Below are positions 1 through 14,685 of a DNA stretch of 64,000 bases, piece after piece. Under the pieces are notes generated by a model. The model saw only the letters and a program-made list of their open reading frames with translations. It had not been told where the DNA came from and made no database searches. Position numbers and translations under genes: made by a program. The stretch comes from Plotosus lineatus (Eukaryota; Chordata; Actinopteri; Siluriformes; Plotosidae), in assembly GCA_024760905.1 (NCBI GenBank), contig CM045729.1, positions 82,304,050 through 82,368,049 on the forward strand, written 5' to 3'. Each line of letters begins with the position of its first letter. Within the stretch, counting starts at the first letter, position 1.

Positions 1-8
1 GTCCTTAG

Positions 9-71
9 TGTCTGGAGCCCTGCAAAGCATCATGGGATCTGAATGAGAACGAGTGTCAGGATTTGTGTGAG
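9..71 (+). CDS. anos1: anos1 exon: end of Cys-rich region
   Basis: 21 codons in phase 0, reading [21 protein letters not shown]. The acceptor TTAG ends at 8 and the donor GTATGT starts at 72. The spacing of the four cysteines matches the anosmin-1 segment just before the WAP domain. It lies at the very edge of the window, and the assignment rests on phase continuity and on homology with the next exon. Confidence 0.85.
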
Positions 72-3000
72 GTATGTCTTGATATCTATATTGACAGTTA
101 AAGAGGACATGACAATATGCAACGCTAATTTCCCCAGTACTGATCCATGTCTCTCCCTCTTTCCAGGCTCTCTTCCCAAATAAGCAGTCCGAGTGTGTGG
201 TGAGCTGCGAGTTTTTTCTTTCAGTGGAAGCGCTGAAGCAAGGGGCATGTCCAGCTCCAGATCGAGTGAGCGGATTTGCTGCTGCATGTGTGGCGAGCTG
301 TAAGAATGATCTCCATTGCGCTTCTCATAAGAAGTGTTGCTCGAACGGCTGTGGACAGACCTGTCAAACACCCAGGAACATTTATAAAGGTACCTTTGTC
401 TAGGGAACTATTTCATGGACGTTAAATGACATTACATGCAACAATAGATGGATAAACGTGCTGAAAATTCTGAAGGGGACAGTGATGGCCTAGCGTATTA
501 GGTGCTGGATCACTGATTCTAAGGTTGGGGGGTTCAAGCCCCACTCTCCACAGGATGTCACTGTCCCCGTGCAGCTTACTCGGTTATCAAAGGCCGGGGC
601 ATGTCTCTCACTGTATGGTGTGTACTCTGTCCTCGCCCGGGGTCGGCTAGGATGGGCGCCAGCCTCGCCACGACCCTAATTAGGATTAAGCGGTTATAGA
701 AAATGAACTGATGAATATTCTGTATGTGATGTAATATGATCACTTGGTTAACCAATTGTATAAGAAGTGCATAAATATTTCCCTTTTACCTTTTCTTTTC
801 TTTTTTTTTGCCATGGGGGCCTGGATGAGGCATAATTTGTGTGAAGCTGTGAAACATTAAACTTGAAATTGAGCGCTTTATCCCAAATTGCTGTCAGATG
901 TAAGAACCTGCAGTAGGACGACCTTTACCTCTGATGTGTCCTTCACTCAGATTTGAGATGGAACGAGACTGCTTCTTTTCTCGCTTCCTTTTCTTAATTT
1001 TACTTTTGCTTCGAGTGATGAAAAAAACAATATGATGGGTTTTTTCCTCTCTTGCTACAGATTTATTTCTAGCTCTGTTTATTACTTCATTGTTTATTAG
1101 CCCTTAGCACATATCAGATTTGTTCCTGGCTTCGCTGCTTTGCTTTATAAATGTTTTAAATGAATGCATTGCCTACTTTGGAGCCTCCGGATCCCCGAAG
1201 GAGCACTATACCTCTTTTTTATTATTTTAATTAGAAGCCATAATAATAGCATAGCAGAAAGAGTGGATTATGTTACCAGATCTGCCAGCAGTTTATGATG
1301 CTCAGCATGTTAACATCTGTATAAGCTGATATAGGATTTTATAAAGCATGCCAAAAAGTATTCTTCACCAACAGAGCAGTTTAAGTATCTGCACCACTGT
1401 TGGACTGCTAGATCCTTGGCGAGGCTTTTAACCCTATCAGTTCTCTGCAGTTGAATCTCAGCTTTCTAACAAGCCAGGATATGTGAAAAAAATATTTCAC
1501 TTGTACTCTGGGTTTGAATCCCACAGCTGACATGGGTTTTTCTGTCTGTAGTTTGAAAGGGCTTCCTGTGTGTATGGGTTCCTTCTGGGTACATCTCCTA
1601 CAGTTCAAACACATGCACATTAGGTCAACTGGCTACTCTAAATCTTCCCTAGATTGGAGTGTGCATATAAATGGTTGTGTGTGTGTGCGCCGACCCTGTG
1701 ATGGTCTGACACGATAAGCTGCTATGACAAGCTGCTCAGGGTGTTCCCTACCTTCACCCGAAGTGAGCTGTACTCAAAACTGCACCACTGATCTATAAGC
1801 CATATAATAATTACAGGATAGATGGCTGGCTGGCTGGAACAATGTATGAATGCATGGATGGATTGATAAAAGGATGAATGGATGAATTGAAGGATGGATG
1901 AATGGATGGATGACTGTTTGGAAGGATAATTGGATGACTGGCTGGTGGATAGATAGGTGAATCGATGGCTGACAGGATAGTTAAATGGATGGATGGATGG
2001 CTGGAAGGATGTGCAGCAGGGGTGCTCAATCCTGCTCCTGGAGATCTACCTTTCAGATGACTTTATCTCCAACCCTAATGTGGCCCATGTGACATGTAAG
2101 ATCCAGTCAGGTCTTAAGACATTTCAAAGTCCCTTGATTAGATGATTGGATGGTTAGGTGGGCATGAGTAGGGTTGGAGCAAATGCCTTCTGCAAGGTAG
2201 ATCTCCAGGAGCAGGATTGAGCACAACCTGATGTACAGTATGCATGGCTAGCTGGAAGCATGGATATGAATGGATGGATGGAGGGATCATTGGATGGGTA
2301 GAAGTATGGAAGGATAAATGGAAGGATAATAGAACAATGCATGGATGACTGGCTTGAAGGATGTATGTATGGATTGATGGAAGTCTGACTGAAAAGATAG
2401 ATGGATGGCTAGAAGAATCAATGAATAGATGGATGGATTGATGGGGAAATGGATGACTGGCAGGCTGGATGGATGAAAGGATGGATGGAAGGATACATAA
2501 TTGGATTGGCAAATGGATGGATGGCTGCATGACTGAAAGCACAGATGGATGGATAGATGAATGAATGGAGGGATGGCATACGCTCACTTACCTGTCACTC
2601 AGAGCGATCACTAGCCAATCGTGGGTGTCTGTTCAGCTCATTTGTACAAAGGGTGGATAGAGCTTTCCCTCCAAAATATGCACGTGGAGCACTTCGTTAA
2701 GTTGTAGGTAGCTAGCATTGCATGTCACGGAGGGGGCATGTGCATGCTTTTGCCTTTCCCTGGTTGTTGTTGGTGTGATAGTGAAGGTAATACTCCATGG
2801 GTGGGAACTGGAAATGACTAAATTAGGGAGAAAATGGGGTTGGTTGGAGGTAAATCCTGCAGCTCTCCAGCAAACAAGTTTAGAGCGCACTAATCTGGAG
2901 ACATCTTTGAATTGCTCACCACAGCTAGTGCAAGTGAGTTTGAAGTCTCTATCAGACAAGCTCCAGAGCATAAGAGGAAAGTGTAAGCAGGGAAGCTGTC

Positions 3001-4055
3001 GCTTCTCTCAAACAAATCCAGGTGAAGTCAAGGTACACTTTGGACGGCTTGCCAGTTCAATATGTTGAATAATCCAATACATATTAAAATAATAAATTTC
3101 TCACCTGGGTGGCCTAGTGGTAAAGGTTCTGGATCATTGATCCAAAAGTTCAAGCCCCACTCTCAACGGGTTGTCACTGTCCCCCCCAGTGCACTAACTG
3201 GGTTATCAATGGCTGGCCATGTCTCACTGCCTATGGTGAGAGGTTAATGTAAAAGAAACATTTCTGACTTTCGTCAAGAGTAAGCTACATAGCCGTCAGC
3301 GTCTTTCTGCCCTGCGATAGCCTGACAAGCCATCTAGGGTGTACGCTGTCGACTGATAGTCCACTGAGATGGGCACCAGCCGCCACGTGACTCTAATTAG
3401 GATTAAGTGGTTAAAAAAAATGAATGAATTAACTTCTCACCTGATGCCAGTTTAGGACATGACAAGAGGTTTGATGTGTCCTGTCTTTGACTGACACCTG
3501 ACAATGATGAATTAGCTCTGCCTCTTTAAAATAAATTTATCATTTTGGCTCAAGATTATTTTCTGAGTACTAGAAGCTTTCAAACTGTAGGCATGATGCC
3601 ATGACATGGAAGACATGCGTGGAAGACCACTGAGGTTCAAGCTGTTAAAGAAACCTCATTACTCCATGAAACAGAAAGACTCAGCTGGGCCAATGAGGTG
3701 GAATGTGGGATCAGAAGGTTATGTGGCTAAAGCGGATTTAAATGTAGCATACCATATTCAGATAAGTAAGGATAACCAAGACAACCAGGCTTAATCAATG
3801 CTCGAATACCATGACGAAGAGAAAGCGATGGCTGGTTGCATTTGTGAGAAAGTTCAGAGGACCAGTTTATTAAGTGGGATGCCTTTCCTTTTTACTGGAA
3901 AGTCAATTCAACTTTCTGCGGCTAGTCTATAAACGCTAAGTAAAATATGCACAGTAAACTCTGTTTAAGAGACAATGGGGACACTTGAAGCCATGGTTAT
4001 AGTCGTTGGAAATAAACTGGAACTATTTTGAGCATGACATGCCACAGTGGTTGTT

Positions 4056-4086
<31 letters not shown>

Positions 4087-6401
4087 TTATTTTACATTTA
4101 TGCCTTTATGCACAGCAGGTCATGACACTATTCTGTTGTCTTAAAATGTATTATTGGAACTCTTGCTTTGAGACTTTCCAAGGCTACAGTGATAAAGCAA
4201 ACTCATTTCTGGCCAATCTCAGACAACATTTGTATGTGGGGCCCAAGTGGGTTGTAAGTGGGCTAAAAAAGGGGGGGGGGGCTCATATGGTATTGTCCAC
4301 AGGTTCCATGTTGGCTTCATGTCAACTGCCCAAATGAATATATTATCCAAAATAGGACCTACATATGAAGCACATCTGGGCTTGTCAATGAGAGATCCAC
4401 TAAAAAGATCCAACTTAACCCAAGATAAAATGGACATTTCAAGCCAATTACCAGTTGGTGCCCAAATAGCATAACCCAGGTGAACAGCTGGCATGGTCCC
4501 ACCGTGGAACCCAAAGACAATCCTATACGAGGCCTATTTTTAGCCCTTCTACGACCTACAAGGGTGCCACATGCATATGCTAGCTGTAAAAATTCTTGTC
4601 ATTGATTGCATGAAAAATAGTCATTAGATATGTCATCAACCCAAGAAGGAGGGGCAGTGGTGGTCTAGTGGTATAGGGCACTGGATCGCTGATCCAAAGG
4701 TTGGGGGTTCGAGTCTCACTCTCCACAAGGTTGTCACTGTCCTCCCCAGTGCAGCTAACTGGGTTATCAAAGGCCGGCCATGTCCCTCACTGTCTATAGT
4801 GAGAGGCCTGTAAAAGAACCATTGCTGACTTTCGACAAGAGTTGGCTGCAAAGCTGTCGGCGTGTTTCCGCCCTGCAATGGCCTGGCGAGCTGTCCAGGG
4901 TGTACTCTGCCCTCGACCGGAGTTGGCTGGGATGGGCGCCAGCCTCCCCGCAACCCTAATTAGGATTAAGCGGTTACAGAAAATGATCAACCCAAGAAGT
5001 AGCAAGGACTATCAGACATTTGAATGAAGTAGCAGGTAGACCTTGTTAACCATTTAATTTCTGAATTTTTTTTTTGCAGTTAAAAAAAATGTATCACGAG
5101 TTTTTCCGAATCTAAAAGGCCCAAGGAAAAACTTTTCTTTTAACAACATTATAATAATACTAATTGTAATGATATTATAATAACAAATAATAACACTCAC
5201 AAATTCGTGAACAACACAATCCTGCTCATTCAAAGTCTTCCCACAGCTGACTGAGGCATGTGGGACCAAGCTGTGTTGCATCAGACGATGCCACAACAAG
5301 TATAGACTAGATACTATATACACAACAAGTATATACACGTGAGCAAACTGAGTACAATGCGTCTAGTAGTTATTAGCATTTTTGAAAGAGGACCATATGG
5401 TCCTTTAGGCGTTAAAGGGTTAATTCTTGGTTCACAGTGCGTTTATTATAAAAGGACCGAGCATGAATGGCATTAGCATCAAAATGTTCTCCTGCAGTGT
5501 GGAAACAGAGAACAAGGTATGCAAGACTTAACTGCTAAGTACTAGTGTACTTGCGACATGTTACTGACTGTGATCAGGTTGCATAACTCAACAAACTTTC
5601 AACTCGGTTCTTAGCAGCCCCACGAGATTCCCAGATACAGAAACGAGAAACCTTCAAATCTTTAAAGCAGGGGTGTAGAAGAACCAATGGAGTACTTAGG
5701 CTGGTAAGGCTTAGAAATGTAACTGACAGAGTGGAATGTTTATGGTAGCTTCGTTAACGAGCTACAGCTGTGCTTCATTAGTAACGCTGACAAAGGTTCT
5801 GATGGACAGATAGGCAGGGCCTGAGAGTGAGCTGGTGGTCCCTTTGTCTTCAAAAATGAAACAGCAGAATGTCTCTTTTTTTCTGACAGCTCTACATGCA
5901 AGGGAGTAAAGATGTTTAATTTATTGCACATGGAAGCGTTTACTGCAGCTTTGAATAAAACATGTTTTGTGGGTATTTTGTGTACAAGTTGTGCTAAACT
6001 CTGAGGCATAAAGTCTGTGTGTCTTCATCAGTCCATATCATCAATCCAGTATAAACGTCAGAGTGCATTCATACATAAGGATATATAAGCACAACTACAC
6101 TATACAAAAAGGGCCAGGATCATCTCCATCTCAGGCATCTAAGGTCATTCAACATCTGCCACATACACACTACTCAGGATTGTGCTTGGACTCTGTGGTC
6201 AGCACTATCTTCTATGCTGTTGCATGCTGTGGCAGCAGGCTGAGGGTCGCAGACGCAATCAGACTAAATGAACTGATCCGCGAGGATGGCAACGTTGAGA
6301 AGAACTGGACTCTCCAACGGTGGTGTTGGAGAGGTGAATGCTGTCAGAAATAAACACACTGAACAATATCTCTGAACCAAAACCTCTGACTTATATAGAT
6401 C

Positions 6402-6471
<70 letters not shown>

Positions 6472-6799
6472 CACTACTTTTGCTGAGTTTCGGTGTTATT
6501 AAAACACCATCTGTATCTGTCCCTTTGGACATGGAATCGAGGATTGTGCAGATGATGCAAGACACGTCTCACAGACTCGACACATTTCAATCTGTTCCAC
6601 ATTCATATCTCCCAAAACAATGTAAGTTCCAAATTTTTTTCTTCAGTTGGACACTATGAAACTCATAACCATTTCTGAGCAGAATAAAGATCAAAGTCAG
6701 ACCTTTAAACTTGCATATCATTTTGAGGGATGAATTTGAATAAAACAAGATGTAAATCATTCCATTAGAGTCAAAATTAACCAAACAAACTCACCCACC

Positions 6800-6847
<48 letters not shown>

Positions 6848-6850
6848 GTG

Positions 6851-6916
<66 letters not shown>

Positions 6917-9900
6917 ACTGTCCGCCCTCCTGCTGATTGGTTGTGATGATGTAATGCCCCCTTTTCCCTTAGTCGCGTTGAGCTACCATAGCATATTACC
7001 TCAGGATAGAAGTTTAGCATGTTCAGTTCTACACGCCTGAAGACTCCGATCTCATAGCTGTAGTAGGGTTGACCAATCATAGAGGAGCATAGTGCAAAAC
7101 ATGAACAAACAAAACAACAACTAAAACAAATTAAAATAAACAAAGAAACAATTTGACTCTGAGAACTCCGCGATGTCGCCCTCTAGGCAGCGCCATCTTG
7201 GAGACGTCACTCCAAGTTTAATGTTCAAAGGACAATCAATGTAAAAGGACTCAGTTACACCAGGACGAGAGAGGGGCTGACGATCTGCGTGACTCTCCCT
7301 CACTTAAATTCAAGACAAGCACAAGTCATGAACCTGGGGCAGCAAAGAAGTCCGGCAGCATCCATAGCAACTGAGCAGCCCTATTCAGGACAGCACTGCT
7401 CACCTAAGTATGGGAAGGACCTAGAAAAGGTGGCCTAAAAATTGCCTGCCCTACCAAGTCTGGCCAGATCATCCCTCTAAGGGATAGAAAGAAGCTCATA
7501 CTAGGGGCATGGAAAATCCGTACCCTAATAGACAAAGACAAAGTTGACAGACCACAAAGAAAAACATCCCTGGTTGCCAAAGAATTGTCTTGCTATAACA
7601 TAGACATAGCTGCTCTTAGTGTGACAAGACTATTGGATGAAGGATCTCTTGTTGAACCATCTGATGGCTACACTTTTTTCTGGAAAGGCAAACCAGAAAA
7701 CGAAGCCAGGATCCACGGAGTCGGCTTCGCCATAAAGTCATGTCTGTTGAAACAGCTCCCAGACATTCCAGTTGGTATCACCGAAAGACTAATGAAACCT
7801 TGCTTGCCATTTGACAAAAAACGACATCTCACAATCATGAGTGCCGATGCACCAATGCTGACAAGCACAGAAGATATCATAGAACAGTTCTATGCTGACC
7901 TCGATTCCCTTCTGAGCTCTGTGTCTTCCAGCGATAAACTCATACTGCTCAGTGATTTTAATGCCCGAGTAGATTGTGACCACTATCGGTGGGAAGGTGT
8001 ACTCTGCAGACACGGTGTGGGCAAGATGAACAATGGTCTTCTTCTGCTGAGCAAATGTGCGGAGCATATCAGTAACACCACATTCAGGATGGTTGATAAG
8101 TACAAGACCACATGGATGCACTCACACTCAAGACAATGGCATCTCATTGACGATGTTATTCTTCGCCATCATGACATTAAAGACGTCCTAATAACAAGAG
8201 TAATGAGGGGTGCAGAATGTTGGACAGATCATAGGCTTGTATGCACAATCCTTCAACTGCACATAGCTCGCCACTTCCCTAGGAGGCCAAAACAAACTCA
8301 TGTAGCTTTCAACACAGCCAGACTCCAGGACCCCTCCTACCTTGGTATGTTCAAGGACAGTCTGGACCAAAAGCTGTCTACTACAGGACCACTGACTGGA
8401 AACCCAACTCACAAATGGGAAACATTCAGGGGTCTAATACAAGAGACAGCTCAGGGTGTGCGTGGCCCTAAACGCAGACATCACCAAGACTGGTTTGATC
8501 AGAACAACACTGCCATAATGGATCTCTTGGCCAACAAAAACAAGGCATTCATGGAGTGGCAAAACAACCCAGATTCAGTGCCAAAGGAAAACAGGTTCAA
8601 GTCCTTGTAGAGTGAGGCTCAGAGGGAGATAAGGAAAATACAGGATAAGTGGTGGGATGAGAAAGCTGAAGAGATCCAAGGGTTTGCTGACTCAAATAAC
8701 TCAAAACAGTTTTTCTGTTCCATCAACTCCGTGTTTGGTCCCTCCAAATCTGACTTCACTCCTCTGCTTTCCTCAGATGGAACAACACTGATCAAGGACA
8801 AAACTGGCAGCAACAATAGATGGAAAGAACATTTCAGCCAACTTCTGGATTGTCCTTCCACAGTTGACCAGTGTGCACTTGACCAGATAAAACAACAAGC
8901 AGAACACACTGAATTAGATGAACTACCCTCTATGGATGAAATCAAGAGAGCCATTAAACAGATGAGCTTCGGAAAAGCTCCTGGCAAGGATGGCATTCTT
9001 GTGGAAGTCTACAAAGCACTAGGTGGCATAGCCCTGAAAGCCTTTTGCAGTGTGCTAGTCAGCATCTGGGTAGAGAAAGAACTGCCTGCATACTTTTGCA
9101 ATGCATCAATAGTTGTCCTCTTCAAGAGCAAAGGTTTAAGAGCAGACTGCGGAAATTACAGGGGCATATCTCTCCTCTCCACAGGTGGCAAAATACTGAC
9201 CCGAGTGCTACTCAACAGCCTCATCCCAACCATGGCTGGGAGAAATCTCGGTATTTATAAGACCTCACCTAGGCATTTGACACAGTCAACAGAGAAGCTC
9301 TCTGGACTATTCTCAGAAAGCTTGGCTGCCCTCCAAAATTCACCGCGTCAGTCAAACTGTTCCATGACGGGAGAAATACTCTCAAATGGCGAACCATCAG
9401 ACTGCTTCGAAATCTCCAATGGAGTAAAGCAAGGCTGTGTCCTGGCTCCTGTGCTGTTCAGTCTCTTTTTTACTCAAGTTCTCAACCATGCTATCAGTGA
9501 TCTTGACCTTGGAGTGTACATCAAATACTGACTTGATGGGTCAGTGTTTGACCTGAGGCACCTAAATGCAAAAACAAAGACACTTCACAGGTCAGTATTG
9601 GAGACCCTGTTTGCCGATGACTGTGCTCTCATGGCCCATGAAGAGAACCACCTGCAAACCATAATTGACAAATTCTCTGAAGTGGCCCAGCTATTCGGAC
9701 TCACAATTAGACTTGGAAAAATTGTAGTACTTGTACAGCCAACACAAAATACAACCCTCCAGCCACCATGCATCACTATCGATGGCACACAGTTGAAAAA
9801 TGTCTAGACATTCAAGTACTTGGGCAGTACTATCTCGAGTGATGGATCTCTTGATGGAGAAATCTTAGCCAAAATCCAGAAAGGTAGTCAGGCATTAGGC

Positions 9901-11520
9901 AGACGTCACACCAAAATCTTGAAGTACAGAAGCATTTGTTTCACAAAAAACTAAAGGTCTATTATGCTTGGTCATATTGTCCTTGTTGTGTGGTTGCGAG
10001 ACAAAGACTGTGTACCGAAGACGCATCAAAAAGCTTGAGCAGTTTCACCAACGCTCCCTCCACTCCATCATGAAGATATGGTGGCAAAACCGTGTTACAA
10101 ACCAGGAGGTGTGAGACAGAGCCAACACCACTAGCCAAGCTTATCAAAGCTCAACTTCGGTGGACAGGACATGTCATCAGGATGGAGAAGTCCAGAATCC
10201 CACACCAGCTCTTCTATGGAGAACTGGTTAAAGGAAACCCCAACCAAGGTCAACCAAAGAAGAGATACAAGGACAACCTCAAGGCAAACCTCAAATGATC
10301 ACTATATTACCACCACATTATAACTGCGTTCACAGTAATCTACCTCAATATTACTACTACGTTATCACTGTATTATCACTACATAAGCACTACGTAACCA
10401 ATACGTTTTTACTACATTATCTTTACTCTCATTCAGTTATATGTGCAGGTGCTTTGTGTCCTGTACTGACACTCTGGCAGTGACCCTCTTCAATGAGGAG
10501 GTACACTAATAAAATCCGATGCTGTGTTTTTGTAAACCAAAAAGACCCCCCCCCCCCCCCCTCGGTTTATGTTCCAGGTGTTCCCCTGAAGCCCAGGAAT
10601 GAACTGACATTTCTTGAGCTTCCATCAGGTCACATGGTAGTCCACTGGTCTTCAAAATTTAACGTTTCAGCAGAGCCGGTGGTTTACATTGTACAGCAGC
10701 GTTGGAATTATGGCATCCACCCAAGTGAAGATGATGCAACACCATGGAAGGACATCGCACAGGTTTAGACACTATTTTGGTTTCAGTCTTTATTTACATT
10801 CAAACAAGAAAATCTGGTGAGACTTAATAAATATAAATACAGAATTGTAAATATAAATGTATTATAACACGCCACATCATATGGGCATTTATTCTGATGA
10901 TTTTTTTATACTACGGCATATTGGGGTAGTATTGAATATGTTCACCACACAACCATAAGTGGCTGGCTTCGAGTCCCGGATTTGGTGAGGATGTTTCTGT
11001 GTGCTTGTATGGGTTTCCCCTGGGTACTTCAGTTTCCTTCTGTTCTCCAAAAACATGCATATTACACAAATTGGTTGTGCGTGTTGGCCCTGCAATGGAC
11101 TGATGAGCTACACCGTCACAACATTGCTTCTGATTCTCATTTTTGGGGTGAAGAATTTCTTTTTTAGATTATCAGGCAGTAAAGAGGTTTACTGATCTAC
11201 CACTGTTCAGAGTAAACACAAGTGTATCATTCTGATTTTATTTCAGGTCACAGTAGATCGTGTTGAGTTAGCGGAGATCAGAGCCACTCGGTGGTACCAG
11301 TATCGTATAGCAGCTGTGAACATACATGGCACTCGCGGGTTCACGGCTCCAAGCAAACATTTCCGCTCATCCAGAGGTGAGTGGCACTGTTCCTGCTAGA
11401 ATTAACTAAAATAAATAAATAATAATCATAAAAAAAACCAGTAATTCTCATGTCATCTTAATGATATCACATTTGTTTACCTCAGTCATTGACATGTTTC
11501 AATTACTATGCATAAGGGAT

Positions 11521-11604
<84 letters not shown>

Positions 11605-11703
11605 GCATTTGAGCAAATTTTGGAAAAAAAATTGGCAGTTTTTGAACTGTTTGGCACACTTGATCATGTTTTCTCTGAATACTGTGTGTTTTTGAAGGTC
11701 TTG

Positions 11704-11771
<68 letters not shown>

Positions 11772-13098
11772 CGTGCGTGCGTGGGTGTGTGTTACATCAC
11801 AGCTCAGATCTAAAAGGTCCCAGTTCAGTATTAAATGAAAAGTTTTGACTTTTCAACTGAACGGCTCATGAATGGAACATGGGGCAGAGGTGGCCTGGTG
11901 GTAAAGGTGCTGGATCACTGATCCTAAGGTTGGGGTTCAAGCCCCACGGGTTGTCACTGCTGTCCCCCCGTACAGCTAACTGGGTTATCAAAGGCCAGCC
12001 ATGTCTCTCACTGTCTATGGTGTGAGGTTCATGTAAAAGAATCATTGCTGACTTTCGACAGGAGGAGTTGAGTTGCCATCAACGTGTTTCTGCCCTGCGA
12101 TGGCCTGATGAGCTAGTCAGGGTGTACTTTGCCCTCGTCCAGAGTCGGCTGAGATGGGTGCTAGCCCCCCCCTACGACCCTAATTAGGATCAAGTGGTTC
12201 GAATGCATAAATGAATAAATGGAACATCAACAAAAGCATCATCCATCTGCTAAAACTTTAATCCGCCTGTCATGTTATTATTATTTCACACAATAACATC
12301 GTTTCGATGTAACTGTTTCTATTGTTACCTGTAGCACCTTGTAGTACCTTTGGTAGGCATTTTGTGTGATCTGAGGGTAATTATAATAGTAATATGTGTA
12401 ATCTGCCCTCGACCAGAGTCGGCTGAGAGAGGCGCCAGTCAGGTGCCAGGATTAAGTGTTTTGGAAAATTAATGAATGAATTAATAATAATAAATATGTT
12501 GCATTGATGTTTGTTTTTCTGTTTGGTGTTGAGATATGAGGACAATTAACAGAACATCACCAGTTTATCAAACCAAATACTGTTATATCCTGGTGGGTGT
12601 GTATGAACCCACCTACATCTGAAATCACAAAGCCACGCCCCATGAGTACATTATTCAAGGTTTAATATAAGTTGGAATCTCTTCCTATTCACTGCAGAGC
12701 CGTCTCCTCCTCCACGCCCGTCCGAACTCAAAGTGTCCAACATGACAACAGACCACAACGGCTCTGTGACCGTATGTCTGGTATGGACACTTTTGGAAGA
12801 GCCAGACATCCCTGTACATCATTTTAAAATGTCCTGGAGTGGGATCAGCGATGGAAAAACCAGCATTCTTTCCAAAAAGAAGAGGAGAATGGTCATTGAT
12901 GGGGTAAAGTGTCTTTACCTAATACACAAGGACACACCCACACACAAACCCACTCTTTCATCAAATCCCTAATCATAACGATAACGCACACAAAGACTGC
13001 ATGACTTCTATTCTACTTCCCTTATTTGGGTGTAGTTTTCTGTTCTGTTCTTTATGATAATCAATAAAAGTGATTTTATGAAACTCCAAAACCTCTTG

Positions 13099-13161
<63 letters not shown>

Positions 13162-13310
13162 CTCACTAGACAGTAGCTAAGTTAACAAAGCCATGCTACC
13201 AGTTGAGAAGCATAACACTAGATTTAATTTAGCTTAACAACAAGCAGATGTTTTAGTGAAGCTTTTAAACTGAGTGTTTCTATTAACACATGAAACTCCA
13301 CTGACCTGCC

Positions 13311-13373
<63 letters not shown>

Positions 13374-13510
13374 TTTTAATATTGTCTGTCTTTTAATCCT
13401 GGAGGTGTTTTCAGATGGTTTGAGATTTCTAAAGTATAAAGAAGACACGTTATGTTAAATAACATACATCTGGCGATGGACTTGTGTGTTCATGTGTGCA
13501 TTTATCTGTA

Positions 13511-13590
<80 letters not shown>

Positions 13591-14608
13591 CCAGGTGAAG
13601 AGTTCAGTGAACCTAGAGGCTCTTGTGGCGAACCACTCCTATACTGTGGAGCTTCAGGCCGTATGTGTGTGGGGTACATCAAGACTCAAAAGCCCCAAAA
13701 CAGTCCTGCAATTCAGCACTGCTCAGGAGAACAAACACAGCAGTATAAAACACACACACGCACACACACCACACAATACTGCAGTGTCGTAAAATTTTCA
13801 TACATATACCTTAATCTGTCTTTTGGCTACACAGAGATCCCTGTGAAACTGAACGATGCGGTCCCATCAGCGTGGAGGAAACCCGCTTGCTCTCTAGAAG
13901 TTGGAACGTCGTTTTACCAGGATGGACAGCTGCAGGTTCGGGTCTACTGGAAAAAGAGAGGAGGTGAATTCTCAGTTCTCAGTGCAATCACTCCATCTCT
14001 CATTCTTTCTGACACTAACGATGCATATCCTTCCTCTACTCAAAATCAAGCAGTGTGAAAAAAACTGCAGAGGCTGAGAACGTAACAAGCTTTTTCAACA
14101 TGATTATAATGCATTCAGAGTCACGGCACTGAATCAGGATATGACATTAATGCTAATGAAGGAACTTTCTCCTGCGCTAAAGGTGTTGATGCTAACGTTT
14201 TGAGATTTGTGATGCTAATCATTTTGCGTGATTTTCGTGGGTAGAGCTGGGGTTTCTATTTTGATCTTTTTTGAACTACTTTTTAATGATTATACCAGTT
14301 ATCCTAATGAAATAGTTTTATTGGGTGTAGTTTTGGTCCAGCCGTTGATGCCTAGCTTCTCTGGAGGGTTTTTTTGGGGGGTGGGGGGTGAGTATGATGT
14401 ACATGGTCTTTAAGCATCATCTTCAGGAAATAGATATGACACAGCTTCCTTTTGAACACAGGGCATGTTTTTCAGATCCAACATCAAACCGCTTTCATGT
14501 CCAATGGACGCCTGAGGTCTGCCTCCACAACGACACCAAAGCGCCAGAGAAATCTGTTACACATGTCAGTGAGAACGACACTCATTTACTACAAATGTGA
14601 TTGCATAT

Positions 14609-14685
<77 letters not shown>

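Larger units (their letters stand above)
7480..10298 (+). mobile_element. Decayed APE-type LINE (endonuclease plus reverse transcriptase)
   Basis: Sense-strand non-LTR retrotransposon in the first long anos1 intron. The endonuclease frame opens near 7490 and runs to a stop at 8608-8610: CNIDIAALS near the start (ETRL has become VTRL), a [10 protein letters not shown] block, [10 protein letters not shown], and WTDHRLV near the end. Reverse transcriptase follows in pieces: 8731-9531 (GKAPGKDGI, then NYRGISLLS, then [17 protein letters not shown]) and 9544-9807 ([18 protein letters not shown]). The remaining C-terminal part, to about 10298, carries [10 protein letters not shown]. Several stops and frame changes make it non-functional. 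The clade was not determined. The element at 42090-47960 is related in type. Confidence 0.85.

Noticed and set aside
197..403. A stand-alone small WAP-domain inhibitor gene
   Set aside because: The WAP exon has AG/GT borders and phases that join it to anos1 exons on both sides, and the downstream exons match anosmin-1.
1811..2587. Open frames rich in Ile-His-Pro-Ser
   Set aside because: Products of the GGAT tetranucleotide repeat.
4649..4730. Functional tRNA genes at SINE heads
   Set aside because: A and B boxes are present, but no full cloverleaf or acceptor stem is formed. They are SINE promoters.
11461..13792. Open frames with Cys-Val or Thr-His runs
   Set aside because: Translations of (TG)n/(CA)n tracts. 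Only the parts overlapping anos1 exons are coding, and those in the spliced frame.
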